Below are positions 8,366 to 15,536 of a stretch of DNA of 22,105 nucleotides, piece by piece. The notes below the pieces were generated by a model that searched no databases, was not told where the DNA came from, and worked only from the letters and a program-made list of their open reading frames with translations. The DNA comes from DASXRU01 sp039933315 (GTDB lineage: Bacteria > Acidobacteriota > Blastocatellia > Pyrinomonadales > Pyrinomonadaceae): the NCBI GenBank assembly GCA_039933315.1, contig JBDTOI010000059.1, positions 1 through 22,105 on the forward strand, given 5' to 3'. The translations under genes and the position numbers were made by a program. The first letter of the stretch is position 1. Every line of letters begins with the position of its first letter.

Positions 8366-9589
8366 TTAACCAATCCTGGCACGCGCCGCGGCCAGCTTTT
8401 TCCTGGCGTCCGCATTCGCAGGATCAAGCAGCAGCGCGCGTTCATATGCCTTCACAGCATCGCGCATGCGGTTGGCGGCGGCGAAGCCATCCCCCACGCC
8501 AGTGAAACCAAACGCGCCGGAGAGCTGCTTTCGCTCAGCCGGAGATCCAAACAGCAAGGCTTGCTCGTAAGTGCGCGACGCGTCATCGTAACGCTTCAGG
8601 CCCAGATGTGCGCGCCCGAGCAGGATGTAGTTTTGAAAATTACGCGGACTAACCTGAATGGCGGTCTTCAAAACACCCTCGGCATCCTGATAGCGTTGGC
8701 GCACGGTAAGGAAGCGCCCGAGTAAGAACAGTGCACCCGGACTACGGGCATCCAGCCCGAGGGCGCGGCGCAACAAAGGCTCAGAGTCATCCCACCTTTG
8801 CTCAGACTGGAAGGCATCGGCAATCAGCACCAGCGCCGGCGCATCCTGAGCTATCTCGATGGCCCGCGCGTAAAAAGGCTCGGCCTCGTTACCGCGGTTC
8901 ATCCTCCGCAGCAAACGCCCCAGATGCACCTGGGCCACAGCGGAGTTTGCATCCAATTCGACTCCGCGCCGATAGGCACCTTCCGTACTGCTGTTGAAAA
9001 TGCCGCGCGATTCCAGGGCTACACCCAGCCGATCAAAGGCGACGGCGTTGTTTGGTTCAATCAGAATTGCCCGGCGGGCGGCGTTTTCGGCGTCGGCAAA
9101 TCTTTTCGCATTGCTGCCGCCGGCGCGCGGTTGCACCAGTACGAAACTGAGCGCGACCAACGCATCAGCGTTGTTGGAATTGGCCGCCACCGCCTCAAGA
9201 TACGATTTCTCCGCCTCGTCCCACCTCTGCTGGTCAACGTACACATTACCCAAACCATAAGCAGCGCGGGGGTCGCGCGGTTTTAATCTAAAGATGCCTT
9301 TGTAAGCTTGCTCGGCGGCAGGATACTTGCGCGCATCGCGGGCCGCGTTACCGGCCTCCAGTGCATCATCAATTCTCTCTTCGACATTGCCCGCCGCTGC
9401 GCGCGGGCCGGAGCGCGGTCTGGTCCCGGTTGTGCGGCGCCTGGCTTCGGGATTCCGGGGACGGAAAATGCCGGCCCCCACGCTTATATCGCCCCCCATA
9501 TCCTGGGCCATCAAAGAAGGAGTTGATGGGAGCAAACAGGCTAAAAGGAAAAGGCACGGGGCGGGACGCGTTCGAATCTTAAATAACAT
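8366..9589 (-). CDS. secreted tetratricopeptide-repeat protein
   Basis: From the preferred ATG at 9589 this is a 407-residue protein with a signal peptide (MLFKIRTR, then a hydrophobic Cys/Leu/Ala stretch ending SLMAQ). The open frame extends upstream to an ATG at 9652, but that would bury the signal sequence. A GGAGA sits upstream, 13 nt from the ATG and 7 nt from an in-frame TTG two codons earlier, so the true start may be that TTG. After a Gly/Arg-rich spacer, the rest is about eight or nine TPR units with the usual W/L-G-Y-A-P pattern (for example AYGLGNVYVDQQRWDEAEKSY and ILLGRAHLGLKRYDDASRTYEQAL). TPR arrays hold protein complexes together, so a periplasmic scaffold for the neighbouring sensor domains is plausible. 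The gap to the next gene is only 27 bp, so co-transcription is likely. Confidence 0.85.
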   Translation of the reverse strand: MLFKIRTRPAPCLFLLACLLPSTPSLMAQDMGGDISVGAGIFRPRNPEARRRTTGTRPRSGPRAAAGNVEERIDDALEAGNAARDARKYPAAEQAYKGIFRLKPRDPRAAYGLGNVYVDQQRWDEAEKSYLEAVAANSNNADALVALSFVLVQPRAGGSNAKRFADAENAARRAILIEPNNAVAFDRLGVALESRGIFNSSTEGAYRRGVELDANSAVAQVHLGRLLRRMNRGNEAEPFYARAIEIAQDAPALVLIADAFQSEQRWDDSEPLLRRALGLDARSPGALFLLGRFLTVRQRYQDAEGVLKTAIQVSPRNFQNYILLGRAHLGLKRYDDASRTYEQALLFGSPAERKQLSGAFGFTGVGDGFAAANRMRDAVKAYERALLLDPANADARKKLAAARARIG

Positions 9590-9917
9590 TCTCAATGGCA
9601 AGTCTCCTGGTCGGATGAAGTCCGTACGATCTGGTTGAGCGGAATATCTCAACCACGGCTGATAGTTTTTGATTGCGGAAGATAATGCGGAATTAGTGCC
9701 GGAAGCAAGTCTGCGGGGAGCCGATCTGCCTTTGCGCCTTATGTATTTCTTTTCTTTGCGCCTTCGCGTGAAACCTCAACTCCAGCCACTGACAAGTCCC
9801 AGTTACTTTGGAGATTTCGCTTTCGGCAATTGGGGGTTCACGCAGAGGCGCAAAGAAAGGAAAGAAATAAGGCGCAAAGGGATCGAGTTTTCTTAGAAAT
9901 TGATTGTGGGTCCAGTT
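9590..9917. other. intergenic region between TPR gene and kinase gene
   Basis: This stretch has no supported gene. It holds the start region of the TPR gene (9590-9652), a short tract GATTGCGGAAGATAATGCGG near 9671, and the inverted-repeat element at 9729-9880. The kinase stop codon is at 9918-9920. No tRNA or convincing promoter was recognised. Confidence 0.7.
9729..9880. repeat. 152-bp element with 42-bp imperfect inverted repeats
   Basis: Arm 9729-9770 (starting CCTTTGCGCCTTAT) and arm 9839-9880 (ending ATAAGGCGCAAAGG) are reverse complements at 37 of 42 positions, and weaker similarity continues about 10 bp inward. The arms are pyrimidine- or purine-rich (TTTCTTTTCTTTGCG). GATC occurs near both outer ends but is too short to call a target duplication. 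There is no open frame inside. A MITE-like or large hairpin element is likely. Confidence 0.8.
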
Positions 9918-12269
9918 TCACTTAGGGCTAACCAGGCGGAAGCCGAGCACTGATACTTTGGTGTTTCCGGAAAACCAGTCCCGGCGGGTCGCGGAAATAG
10001 GCAGGGGCGTTTGGTCAGTCGCGTAGGAAGCGCCACGAATAACGTTCCAGCCAAGCTGCTCGCCCTTTATCTGTAACGTGCTGCCCGGATAGTAGGTCGC
10101 TTTGGTGGAGGTCCACTCATAGACATTACCCATCATATCCATTACTCCCCAGCGCGTCTTATCGTTGGGCGTTGATCCGGCGGGCTTGGGCATGGTGGAT
10201 CCGGCGCTCTTGGTGATGGCGTTACCTTCAACCCAGGTGTTACCCCAGGGATAGATGTTGTTTTGATCGCCACCACGCGCGGCGTATTCCCACTCTTCTT
10301 CGCTGGGCAGGCGATATTGCTTGCTATCGCGTTTTGAACGCCAGTCAGCAAATGCGACCGCGTCGTCGTAGGCCACGAAAGTAACCGGCAATGCTTCCTG
10401 GCCGGGAATAGGTTTGCCGCCCGCCCAGTTGGATGGAGGTTCGTGCTTAGTGTCATTCACAAACTGCGCATACTCGAAATTCGTAACCTCGGTCTTATCA
10501 ATGTCGAAGGGCTTCACCGTCACAGCGTGCACTGGAAGTTCCGTGACGGTCGCGCCAACGCGTCCCATCTGAAAGCTGCCGCCGGCGATCTGAATCAATT
10601 CGTTCTTCGGTCCAGCGGGTTTTTCAGGAGGTGTCGCCGGCGGCCCGGGTCGAGTCATGAAATACGCAGCGCCGCCGCCGACGCCGAGCACCAGGACAAG
10701 TACCGCAACCATGATTAGCGGCAAGGAAGATTTCTTAGCTGGGGCTTCCAGGCTGACATCAACATGAGGGAAAGACGGTGCGCTACCCTGATAAGTGCTG
10801 CGCCCGGCCCCTACATCCCCCGTCCGCTGCACATGAGTCGCCTCCGGATCGAGGCCCGCAGCAGGCGGCGGCATGCTGGTCGAGAGCTTGGCCAACTTCT
10901 CTTCCAGGGCTTTGGTCTGCAGGGCCACCCGCTCGATCTCTTCTCGTTGTTTGCGATCTCGTTCTTCGCGGTCTTCCTGGTCCTTGCGCCGGCGTTCTTC
11001 TTCGGCTTTCTGACGGGCGGCTTCGTCTTCCGTCCTCTTGCGCGCTTCATCGACGGCGCGGCGGCGGGCTTCCTGTTCGCGTGTGATTTCTTCGCGGGCT
11101 ATTCGGTCCTTCTGCTCATCGATCGATTCGTAACCGAGTTTTTGCGTGCCGGGTGAAATCGCCGGCCGGCGCCCTGCTTCCAACCCCGGCGAGCTAATCG
11201 TTCCCGCCATGGGATCGAAGGATGAAGTGCTCTGGCTTGGCGTCTGGGCCATAGTCCCGGGATCGCCCGGCACTGAGACCAGCGTCTTCGACGGATCAAC
11301 TTCGGGAGCTTGCTCGGCCTGCCTGAGCGCCGCCGCATTGATCGCCTCGCGCATTTCTTCGGCGAACACATCTACCGAGGGCGTGCGATATTCAGCTTCC
11401 TTTTCCAGCGCGTGGCGCACCACAGATTCAATTTGCGGCGCTATCCTGATTCCCAGCGAGCCGAATGAGGGCGGCTCGGAGGTCAGGTGCTTCTTCATAA
11501 TCGAAGGGATTGAGCTCCCTTTGAACGGCACTTCACCGCACAACATCTGGAACAGGATGACGCCCAGACTGTAAACGTCGGCGCGCGCGTCCGGTTCTTC
11601 GTCCGACCACTGCTCGGGCGCCATGTAGAAGGGCGAACCCATCAGTCCGCTGGTCTTCGCCTGTACAAATGATCCGAGTAGTTCGCCGGACTTGATCTTC
11701 GCCAGACCGAAATCGAGGATCTTGACTCCTTCGGCCGTCGGCACGCCATCCTGGATCATTATGTTCAGTGGCTTCAGATCGCGATGTACGATCTTCTGCC
11801 GGTGGGCGGCGCCGATGCCGGCGAAAACCGGCGCCATCAGCTCATAAGCGCGGGCGGGAGGCATCGCGCCTTCCGCCGCCAGGAGGTCCTGGAGCGACTT
11901 GCCCTGTATGAACTCCATCACCAGGAACGGCATAGTGCCGCGCACAACTCCGAAGTCAGAGACAGCAATAATGTTTGGATGGCGGATTGCGGCGGCAGCC
12001 ATCGCTTCCTGACGGAAGCGAGTCACCAGCATGGGATCGTTGCCGACTAGATCAGGCAGAATAATCTTGATGGCATGAGCAGTCTTAAGAAAGATGTGGC
12101 GGGCCTGAAAGACGACACCCATCCCACCCTGGCCCAGCCGCCGCTCTAAAAGGTAGCGGCCGTCGAGAATGGGTTCTCCGCTGATCGAAGGCGTGGTGGC
12201 ATCGCCATCGTCCGGGCAGTGGTTTATGTCGTCAGCAAAACAGCGCTTGCAGGCTGGACATTCTTTCAT
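9918..12269 (-). CDS. Ser/Thr protein kinase with N-terminal zinc ribbon, one TM and C-terminal FGE-like (sulfatase-modifying-factor) domain
   Basis: This 783-residue protein starts with a zinc-ribbon motif (Cys4, Cys7, Cys18, then PDDG). The kinase domain follows: glycine loop GQGGMG (46-51), Lys68, HRDLKPLN (His162, Asp164, Asn169) and DFG (Asp186), with an APEQW motif in the activation segment. The cytoplasmic linker carries DPSKTLV (325-331), an Arg/Glu/Lys-rich coiled coil, and DPEATHV (474-480). One TM helix (about 516-538) is followed by an FGE/SUMF1-like domain (about 556-783) with GGSFQMG, RLPSEEEWEYAARGG, GNVYEWT and a terminal GFRLV. That domain has no cysteine in the region where formylglycine-generating enzymes carry their catalytic pair, so it is more likely a ligand-sensing or structural module. 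This is the first gene of the locus, with a promoter candidate directly upstream. Confidence 0.93.
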   Translation of the reverse strand: MKECPACKRCFADDINHCPDDGDATTPSISGEPILDGRYLLERRLGQGGMGVVFQARHIFLKTAHAIKIILPDLVGNDPMLVTRFRQEAMAAAAIRHPNIIAVSDFGVVRGTMPFLVMEFIQGKSLQDLLAAEGAMPPARAYELMAPVFAGIGAAHRQKIVHRDLKPLNIMIQDGVPTAEGVKILDFGLAKIKSGELLGSFVQAKTSGLMGSPFYMAPEQWSDEEPDARADVYSLGVILFQMLCGEVPFKGSSIPSIMKKHLTSEPPSFGSLGIRIAPQIESVVRHALEKEAEYRTPSVDVFAEEMREAINAAALRQAEQAPEVDPSKTLVSVPGDPGTMAQTPSQSTSSFDPMAGTISSPGLEAGRRPAISPGTQKLGYESIDEQKDRIAREEITREQEARRRAVDEARKRTEDEAARQKAEEERRRKDQEDREERDRKQREEIERVALQTKALEEKLAKLSTSMPPPAAGLDPEATHVQRTGDVGAGRSTYQGSAPSFPHVDVSLEAPAKKSSLPLIMVAVLVLVLGVGGGAAYFMTRPGPPATPPEKPAGPKNELIQIAGGSFQMGRVGATVTELPVHAVTVKPFDIDKTEVTNFEYAQFVNDTKHEPPSNWAGGKPIPGQEALPVTFVAYDDAVAFADWRSKRDSKQYRLPSEEEWEYAARGGDQNNIYPWGNTWVEGNAITKSAGSTMPKPAGSTPNDKTRWGVMDMMGNVYEWTSTKATYYPGSTLQIKGEQLGWNVIRGASYATDQTPLPISATRRDWFSGNTKVSVLGFRLVSPK

Positions 12270-12297
12270 TGGTTAACAAACTCAGAACAATCGCGAG

Positions 12298-12327
12298 ATT
12301 CTAGCGACTGACATAAAAGGTGAGCAA
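12298..12327 (-). promoter_or_regulatory. candidate sigma-70-type promoter of the kinase-TPR-FHA locus
   Basis: On the minus strand TTGCTC (12327-12322) and TAGAAT (12303-12298) are separated by 18 bp. The -10 matches the consensus at five of six positions, the -35 at three. Transcription would start near 12291, leaving a leader of about 20 nt before the kinase ATG. This rests on the sequence match only. Confidence 0.35.
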
Positions 12328-12406
12328 GCACGACTGAATCTAACATAAGCCCAGTTTTCCGTCTAACCACGAAAAGTTTAAGTGCTGGTTCAGTTTTGCA
12401 TTCCCC

Positions 12407-12584
12407 AGGTCCGAAGGACCGTCAGTTAGTAGCCCCGTCCGTGAGGGCGGGGAGGGGTATGACGCTGTCTTTCGGAGCGCCGAAGGTGCGTCACTTGTGC
12501 CGACCCTTCGGGCCTCTGGGTTATTAAGGATCGAGTGACCCCGCCCTTACGGACGGGGCTACTGACTGACGGTCCTTCGGACCT
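12407..12584. repeat. 178-bp element with 46-bp near-perfect inverted repeats, each arm made of two hairpins
   Basis: Arm 12407-12452 (starting AGGTCCGAAGGACC) and arm 12539-12584 are reverse complements at 44 of 46 positions. Each arm is itself a tandem pair of hairpins: GGTCC-GAA-GGACC, then CCCCGTCC-GTGA-GGGCGGGG. The 86-bp centre has another small hairpin bounded by TGACGC (12459) and GCGTCA (12488-12493), with TTCGG/CCGAA inside. It fills much of the 353-bp gap (12270-12622) between leuS and the kinase gene. It has no open frame and no clear target-site duplication. The nested design suggests a MITE or a BIME-like composite, and it could also act as a transcription barrier after leuS. 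Confidence 0.88.
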
Positions 12585-12622
12585 AAACCTGCCGGCGACT
12601 AAACCTGAACTAGTATTAACGT

Positions 12623-15175
12623 TTACTTCACTACTATGTTCACCAGTCGCTGTGGGATGATGATCACCTTTACGATCTCGCGCCCTTCGGTAAAGCTGCG
12701 CACCTTTTCGTCCGCCAGTGCCGCAGCACGCAGCTCCTCATCCGAAGTTTCCGGCGTCGCCATTATTCGCGAGCGCAGCTTGCCATTCACCTGGACCGGA
12801 ATTTCCAGCTCTTCCTTGCGAGCCAGTTCAGCGTCCTCCTGCGGCCATTTGGCGCCCTTCAGCAAACCGCCTTCATGGCCCAGAGCTTCCCACATCTCTT
12901 CGGCTACGTGCGGGGCCATGGGCGCCAGCATAACCACCAGGGCGTGCATCGCTTCTCGCATCGCTGCCACTTCGCCCGGTGAAGCCGTTGCGGGGTCTGC
13001 CTTGATCTCGCCCAGGGCATTCGATAGCTCCATCAACGCCGCCACATTGGTGTTCAGATCGAGCTTCTCAAAATCAGCTGTCACGCGCGCGATTGTCTGG
13101 TGCGTTTTGCGTCGCAAGGAACGGACTTCCTCCGAAGCTTGATCGAATGGCATGGATTCATCTCCGGCTGACAGCAATCGCTCTTGCCAGCGCCAGACCA
13201 TAGTCCACACCCGACGCAGGAAACGCACTCCGCCTTCGATTCCGCTCTCCGACCAGCGCAATTCATTTTCCACCGGAGCAGCAAACAGAATGAAGAGCCG
13301 GGCCGCATCGGCGCCATAAGCGGCAATCATCTCGTCCGGATCCACGCCGTTCCCCAGACTCTTTGACATGGCTTTCCATTCATCAGTGCCCTCGACGCGG
13401 TTCGTCACCATGCCCTGCGTCATTAACTTTTTCACCGGCTCAGCGAACGAAACCAGTCCCAGGTCGCGCATCATCTTGGTCCAGAACCGCGTGTAGATGA
13501 GGTGCATCACTGCATGCGAATCGCCGCCAATGTACTGGTCCACCGGAATCCACTTTGCGATCTTCTTTGGATCGAAAGGCGCTGAATCATTGCGCGGGTC
13601 GCAGTAGCGGAAGAAGTACCAGGACGAATCCACAAACGTATCCATCGTGTCCGTCTCGCGTTTGGCCGGGCCGCCACACTGCGGGCACGAGGTGTTAACA
13701 AACTCAGGCACGCCCGCCAGAGGTGATTCCCCTGCACCCGAAAACTGCGCTCGTTCAGGCAGTGTTACCGGCAAGTCTTTTTCCGGCACCGGGACCGTGC
13801 CGCACGCCTGGCAATAAACGATTGGCACCGGAGCGCCCCAAAACCTTTGCCGTGAAATGCCCCAATCACGCAAACGATATGTGACGGCGCCGCCGCCAAA
13901 ACCCTTTTCCTCCGCGTACCGCGTCATCTCGACGATTGCATCCCGTGACAACTTGCCGCTCCAGTCGCCGCTGTTTACCAACACGCCATAGTCAGTGAAT
14001 GCCTCGCGCATATCGACGGATTGATCCTGGCCGGGAACCACGTCCGCGCCGCCCCCCGTCTGGTCGTGCGTGATTCGCGCAATCACTTGCCGTATGGGCA
14101 GCGTGTATTTGGTCGCAAATTCGAAATCCCGTTCGTCATGCGCGGGCACGCTCATCACGGCTCCAGATCCGTAATCCATCAAGACGTAGTTAGCTACCCA
14201 GACGGGCAGCGTTTCGCCATTGAAAGGATTGACGGCCAGGATCCCGGTGTTGATGCCCACCTTCTCTTCTTCGATTGTCAGGTCGCTGCGTGCGGCCCGG
14301 GCAGCCTTAATTCCCTCCGCAAACCTCTTCACATCCTCTTTCAGGGACGAACCTTCCAGGAGTTTTTCCAGTAAGGGATGTTCGGTGGCGATGACGATGG
14401 CCGTGGCGCCAAAGATTGTGTCGACACGCGTAGTGAAGATGCGAATCTTTTCGTCATGGCCCTGAACGGCGAAATCGATATACGCCCCTTCGCTGCGGCC
14501 CACCCAATCGCGCTGGCGCTTCAGGACTTTTTCCGGCCAACCGGCTTCGATTTCAGTGAGGTCCGCGGCTAGTTGCTCGGCGTACTCAGTGATCCTCAGG
14601 AACCACTGATTAATGTCCTTCTTAATCACCGCCGTGCCGCAGCGCCAGCATACGCCGCCGGAAGATTGCTCGTTTGAGAGCACCGTTTCCTCGCGCGGGC
14701 ACCAGTTAACCGCTGACTGGCGCTTGTAGGCCAGACCACGCTCGAACATCTGCAAGAAGAACCACTGGTCCCATTTGTAATAGTCGGGACGATGGGCGGC
14801 AATCTCACGAGACCAGTCATAACTAATTCCCAATCGCTTGAACTGCCCGCGCATGAGCGCGATGTTTTCTTCAGTCCAATCTCTTGGATTTACCCCGCGT
14901 TTGATCGCCGCCTGCTCCGCCGGCTGGCCAAAGCTGTCCCAACCTATTGGGTGCAGCACGTTGAAGCCGCGCAAACGCTTGAACCAGGCGACCGCATCGC
15001 CGATGGAGTAATTGCGCACGTGGCCCATGTGCAAAAAGCCGGAGGGGTACGGCAACATCTCCAGGCAATAGAATTTCGGGCGCGGGTCGTTGTCGGTAAC
15101 TTCAAACGCGCGGGTTTCCTCCCACACCTGTTGCCACTTCTTCTCTATTACTTCGGGAAAATATTTTTCGTTCAT
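12623..15175 (-). CDS. leuS: leucyl-tRNA synthetase
   Basis: This 850-residue enzyme charges tRNA-Leu with leucine in the cytoplasm. It is full length for bacterial LeuRS. The class I signature HMGH is at 49-52 and the second active-site motif AMSKS is at 602-606 (LeuRS normally has KMSKS; here K is shifted to A, as WKAMSKSLGNGVDPDEM). The CP1 editing domain is recognisable from TTRVDTIFGATA and VMSVPAHDERDFEFA, and the zinc-binding Cys pairs from CWRCG, CQACG and CPQCGG. The anticodon-binding helical domain and the C-terminal domain ending VNIVVK are present. The Shine-Dalgarno is AGGA, about 8 nt before the ATG. The first 98 codons and about 66 bp of upstream sequence recur in diverged form at 20782-21139. 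Confidence 0.98.
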   Translation of the reverse strand: MNEKYFPEVIEKKWQQVWEETRAFEVTDNDPRPKFYCLEMLPYPSGFLHMGHVRNYSIGDAVAWFKRLRGFNVLHPIGWDSFGQPAEQAAIKRGVNPRDWTEENIALMRGQFKRLGISYDWSREIAAHRPDYYKWDQWFFLQMFERGLAYKRQSAVNWCPREETVLSNEQSSGGVCWRCGTAVIKKDINQWFLRITEYAEQLAADLTEIEAGWPEKVLKRQRDWVGRSEGAYIDFAVQGHDEKIRIFTTRVDTIFGATAIVIATEHPLLEKLLEGSSLKEDVKRFAEGIKAARAARSDLTIEEEKVGINTGILAVNPFNGETLPVWVANYVLMDYGSGAVMSVPAHDERDFEFATKYTLPIRQVIARITHDQTGGGADVVPGQDQSVDMREAFTDYGVLVNSGDWSGKLSRDAIVEMTRYAEEKGFGGGAVTYRLRDWGISRQRFWGAPVPIVYCQACGTVPVPEKDLPVTLPERAQFSGAGESPLAGVPEFVNTSCPQCGGPAKRETDTMDTFVDSSWYFFRYCDPRNDSAPFDPKKIAKWIPVDQYIGGDSHAVMHLIYTRFWTKMMRDLGLVSFAEPVKKLMTQGMVTNRVEGTDEWKAMSKSLGNGVDPDEMIAAYGADAARLFILFAAPVENELRWSESGIEGGVRFLRRVWTMVWRWQERLLSAGDESMPFDQASEEVRSLRRKTHQTIARVTADFEKLDLNTNVAALMELSNALGEIKADPATASPGEVAAMREAMHALVVMLAPMAPHVAEEMWEALGHEGGLLKGAKWPQEDAELARKEELEIPVQVNGKLRSRIMATPETSDEELRAAALADEKVRSFTEGREIVKVIIIPQRLVNIVVK

Positions 15176-15241
15176 CGCCAGTATCCTGTTGCTAATCTAC
15201 ACGGAACGTTGAATCCAGACGAGCAAGGTGAAACTCATTCA
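14882..15241 (-). repeat. parent copy of duplicated leuS 5' segment
   Basis: This segment covers leuS codons 1-98 and about 66 bp upstream of the ATG. It matches 20782-21139 in the same orientation. The encoded peptides agree at 87 of 98 positions and the upstream parts share long exact blocks such as GCTAATCTACACGG and AATCCAGACGAGCAAGGTG (on the plus strand). Similarity ends near 15241. Confidence 0.88.
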
Positions 15242-15436
15242 AGCTTCCCTGCTCCCTTAAATATGCTGTTGAACTGTTTGGAGATTCGCCGCCCCACAGA
15301 CGCGTCTAGACGCGGCGCAGAAGCGGCACCGTTAGAAGGAGTTTGTTTAGCGGCCTGTGCTTGAAAGTAACCATGTTGATAAGGTGGTCATTCTAGCGGA
15401 ATACGCCCCTGGAGTCTAACGCCACGGAGATGAGGA

Positions 15437-15468
15437 TTTGCAGGGGTGGCACTCCGTGGCCACCCCTC
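15437..15468 (-). repeat. short hairpin repeat, copy 2 (inverted)
   Basis: On the plus strand it reads TTTGCAGGGGTGGCAC then TCCGTGGCCACCCCTC, which is the reverse complement of the family consensus. It lies 32 bp from copy 3 in opposite orientation, making a BIME-like pair of inverted repeats. Confidence 0.85.
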
Positions 15469-15500
15469 TTTCGTTTGGTTGCGAAATGTTTCCGGGCACA

Positions 15501-15530
15501 GGGGCGGCCACGGAGTGCCGCCCCTACAAT
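15501..15530 (+). repeat. short 3'-end hairpin repeat, copy 3 (after the kimA-like gene)
   Basis: It reads GGGGCGGCCACGGAG then TGCCGCCCCTACAAT. The arms GGGGCGGC-(C)-AC and GTGCCGCCCC form a strong hairpin around GGA with one bulged C. It begins 6 nt after the stop codon (15537-15539) of the transporter gene, in the same orientation relative to the gene as copies 1 and 4. It has no U-tract, so it is not a standard intrinsic terminator. Confidence 0.9.
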
Positions 15531-15536
15531 CGTTCA

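Larger units (their letters stand above)
15176..15536. other. intergenic region between kimA-like gene and leuS
   Basis: This region contains no supported gene. From leuS outward it holds the duplicated upstream segment (to about 15241), a perfect 14-bp palindrome CGCGTCTAGACGCG at 15301-15314, an unremarkable stretch, and an inverted pair of the short hairpin repeats (15437-15530). Short frames here that translate to CRGGTPWPP-type peptides are read-through of the repeat and not genes. No T-box or other leader RNA upstream of leuS was recognised. Confidence 0.7.

Noticed and set aside
9589..9652. The upstream ATG at 9652 as the start of the TPR protein.
   Set aside because: It would place 21 polar residues before an obvious signal peptide, and the Shine-Dalgarno-like GGAGA lies downstream of it.
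9918..10100. The FGE-like C-terminus ending GFRLV could be a variable protein of a diversity-generating retroelement.
   Set aside because: No template repeat, no reverse transcriptase and no run of AAY-type codons at the C-terminus are present.
12407..12584. A complete insertion sequence between leuS and the kinase gene.
   Set aside because: There is no transposase frame and no target-site duplication; only inverted repeats and a short non-coding centre.
12636..15364. Several plus-strand open frames of 110-190 codons opposite leuS.
   Set aside because: They are antisense to a clearly coding gene, have no recognisable domains and arise from its codon bias.
15176..15400. A T-box leader upstream of leuS.
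   Set aside because: No T-box sequence or long specifier stem was recognisable; the only notable feature is the segment shared with the leuS duplicate.
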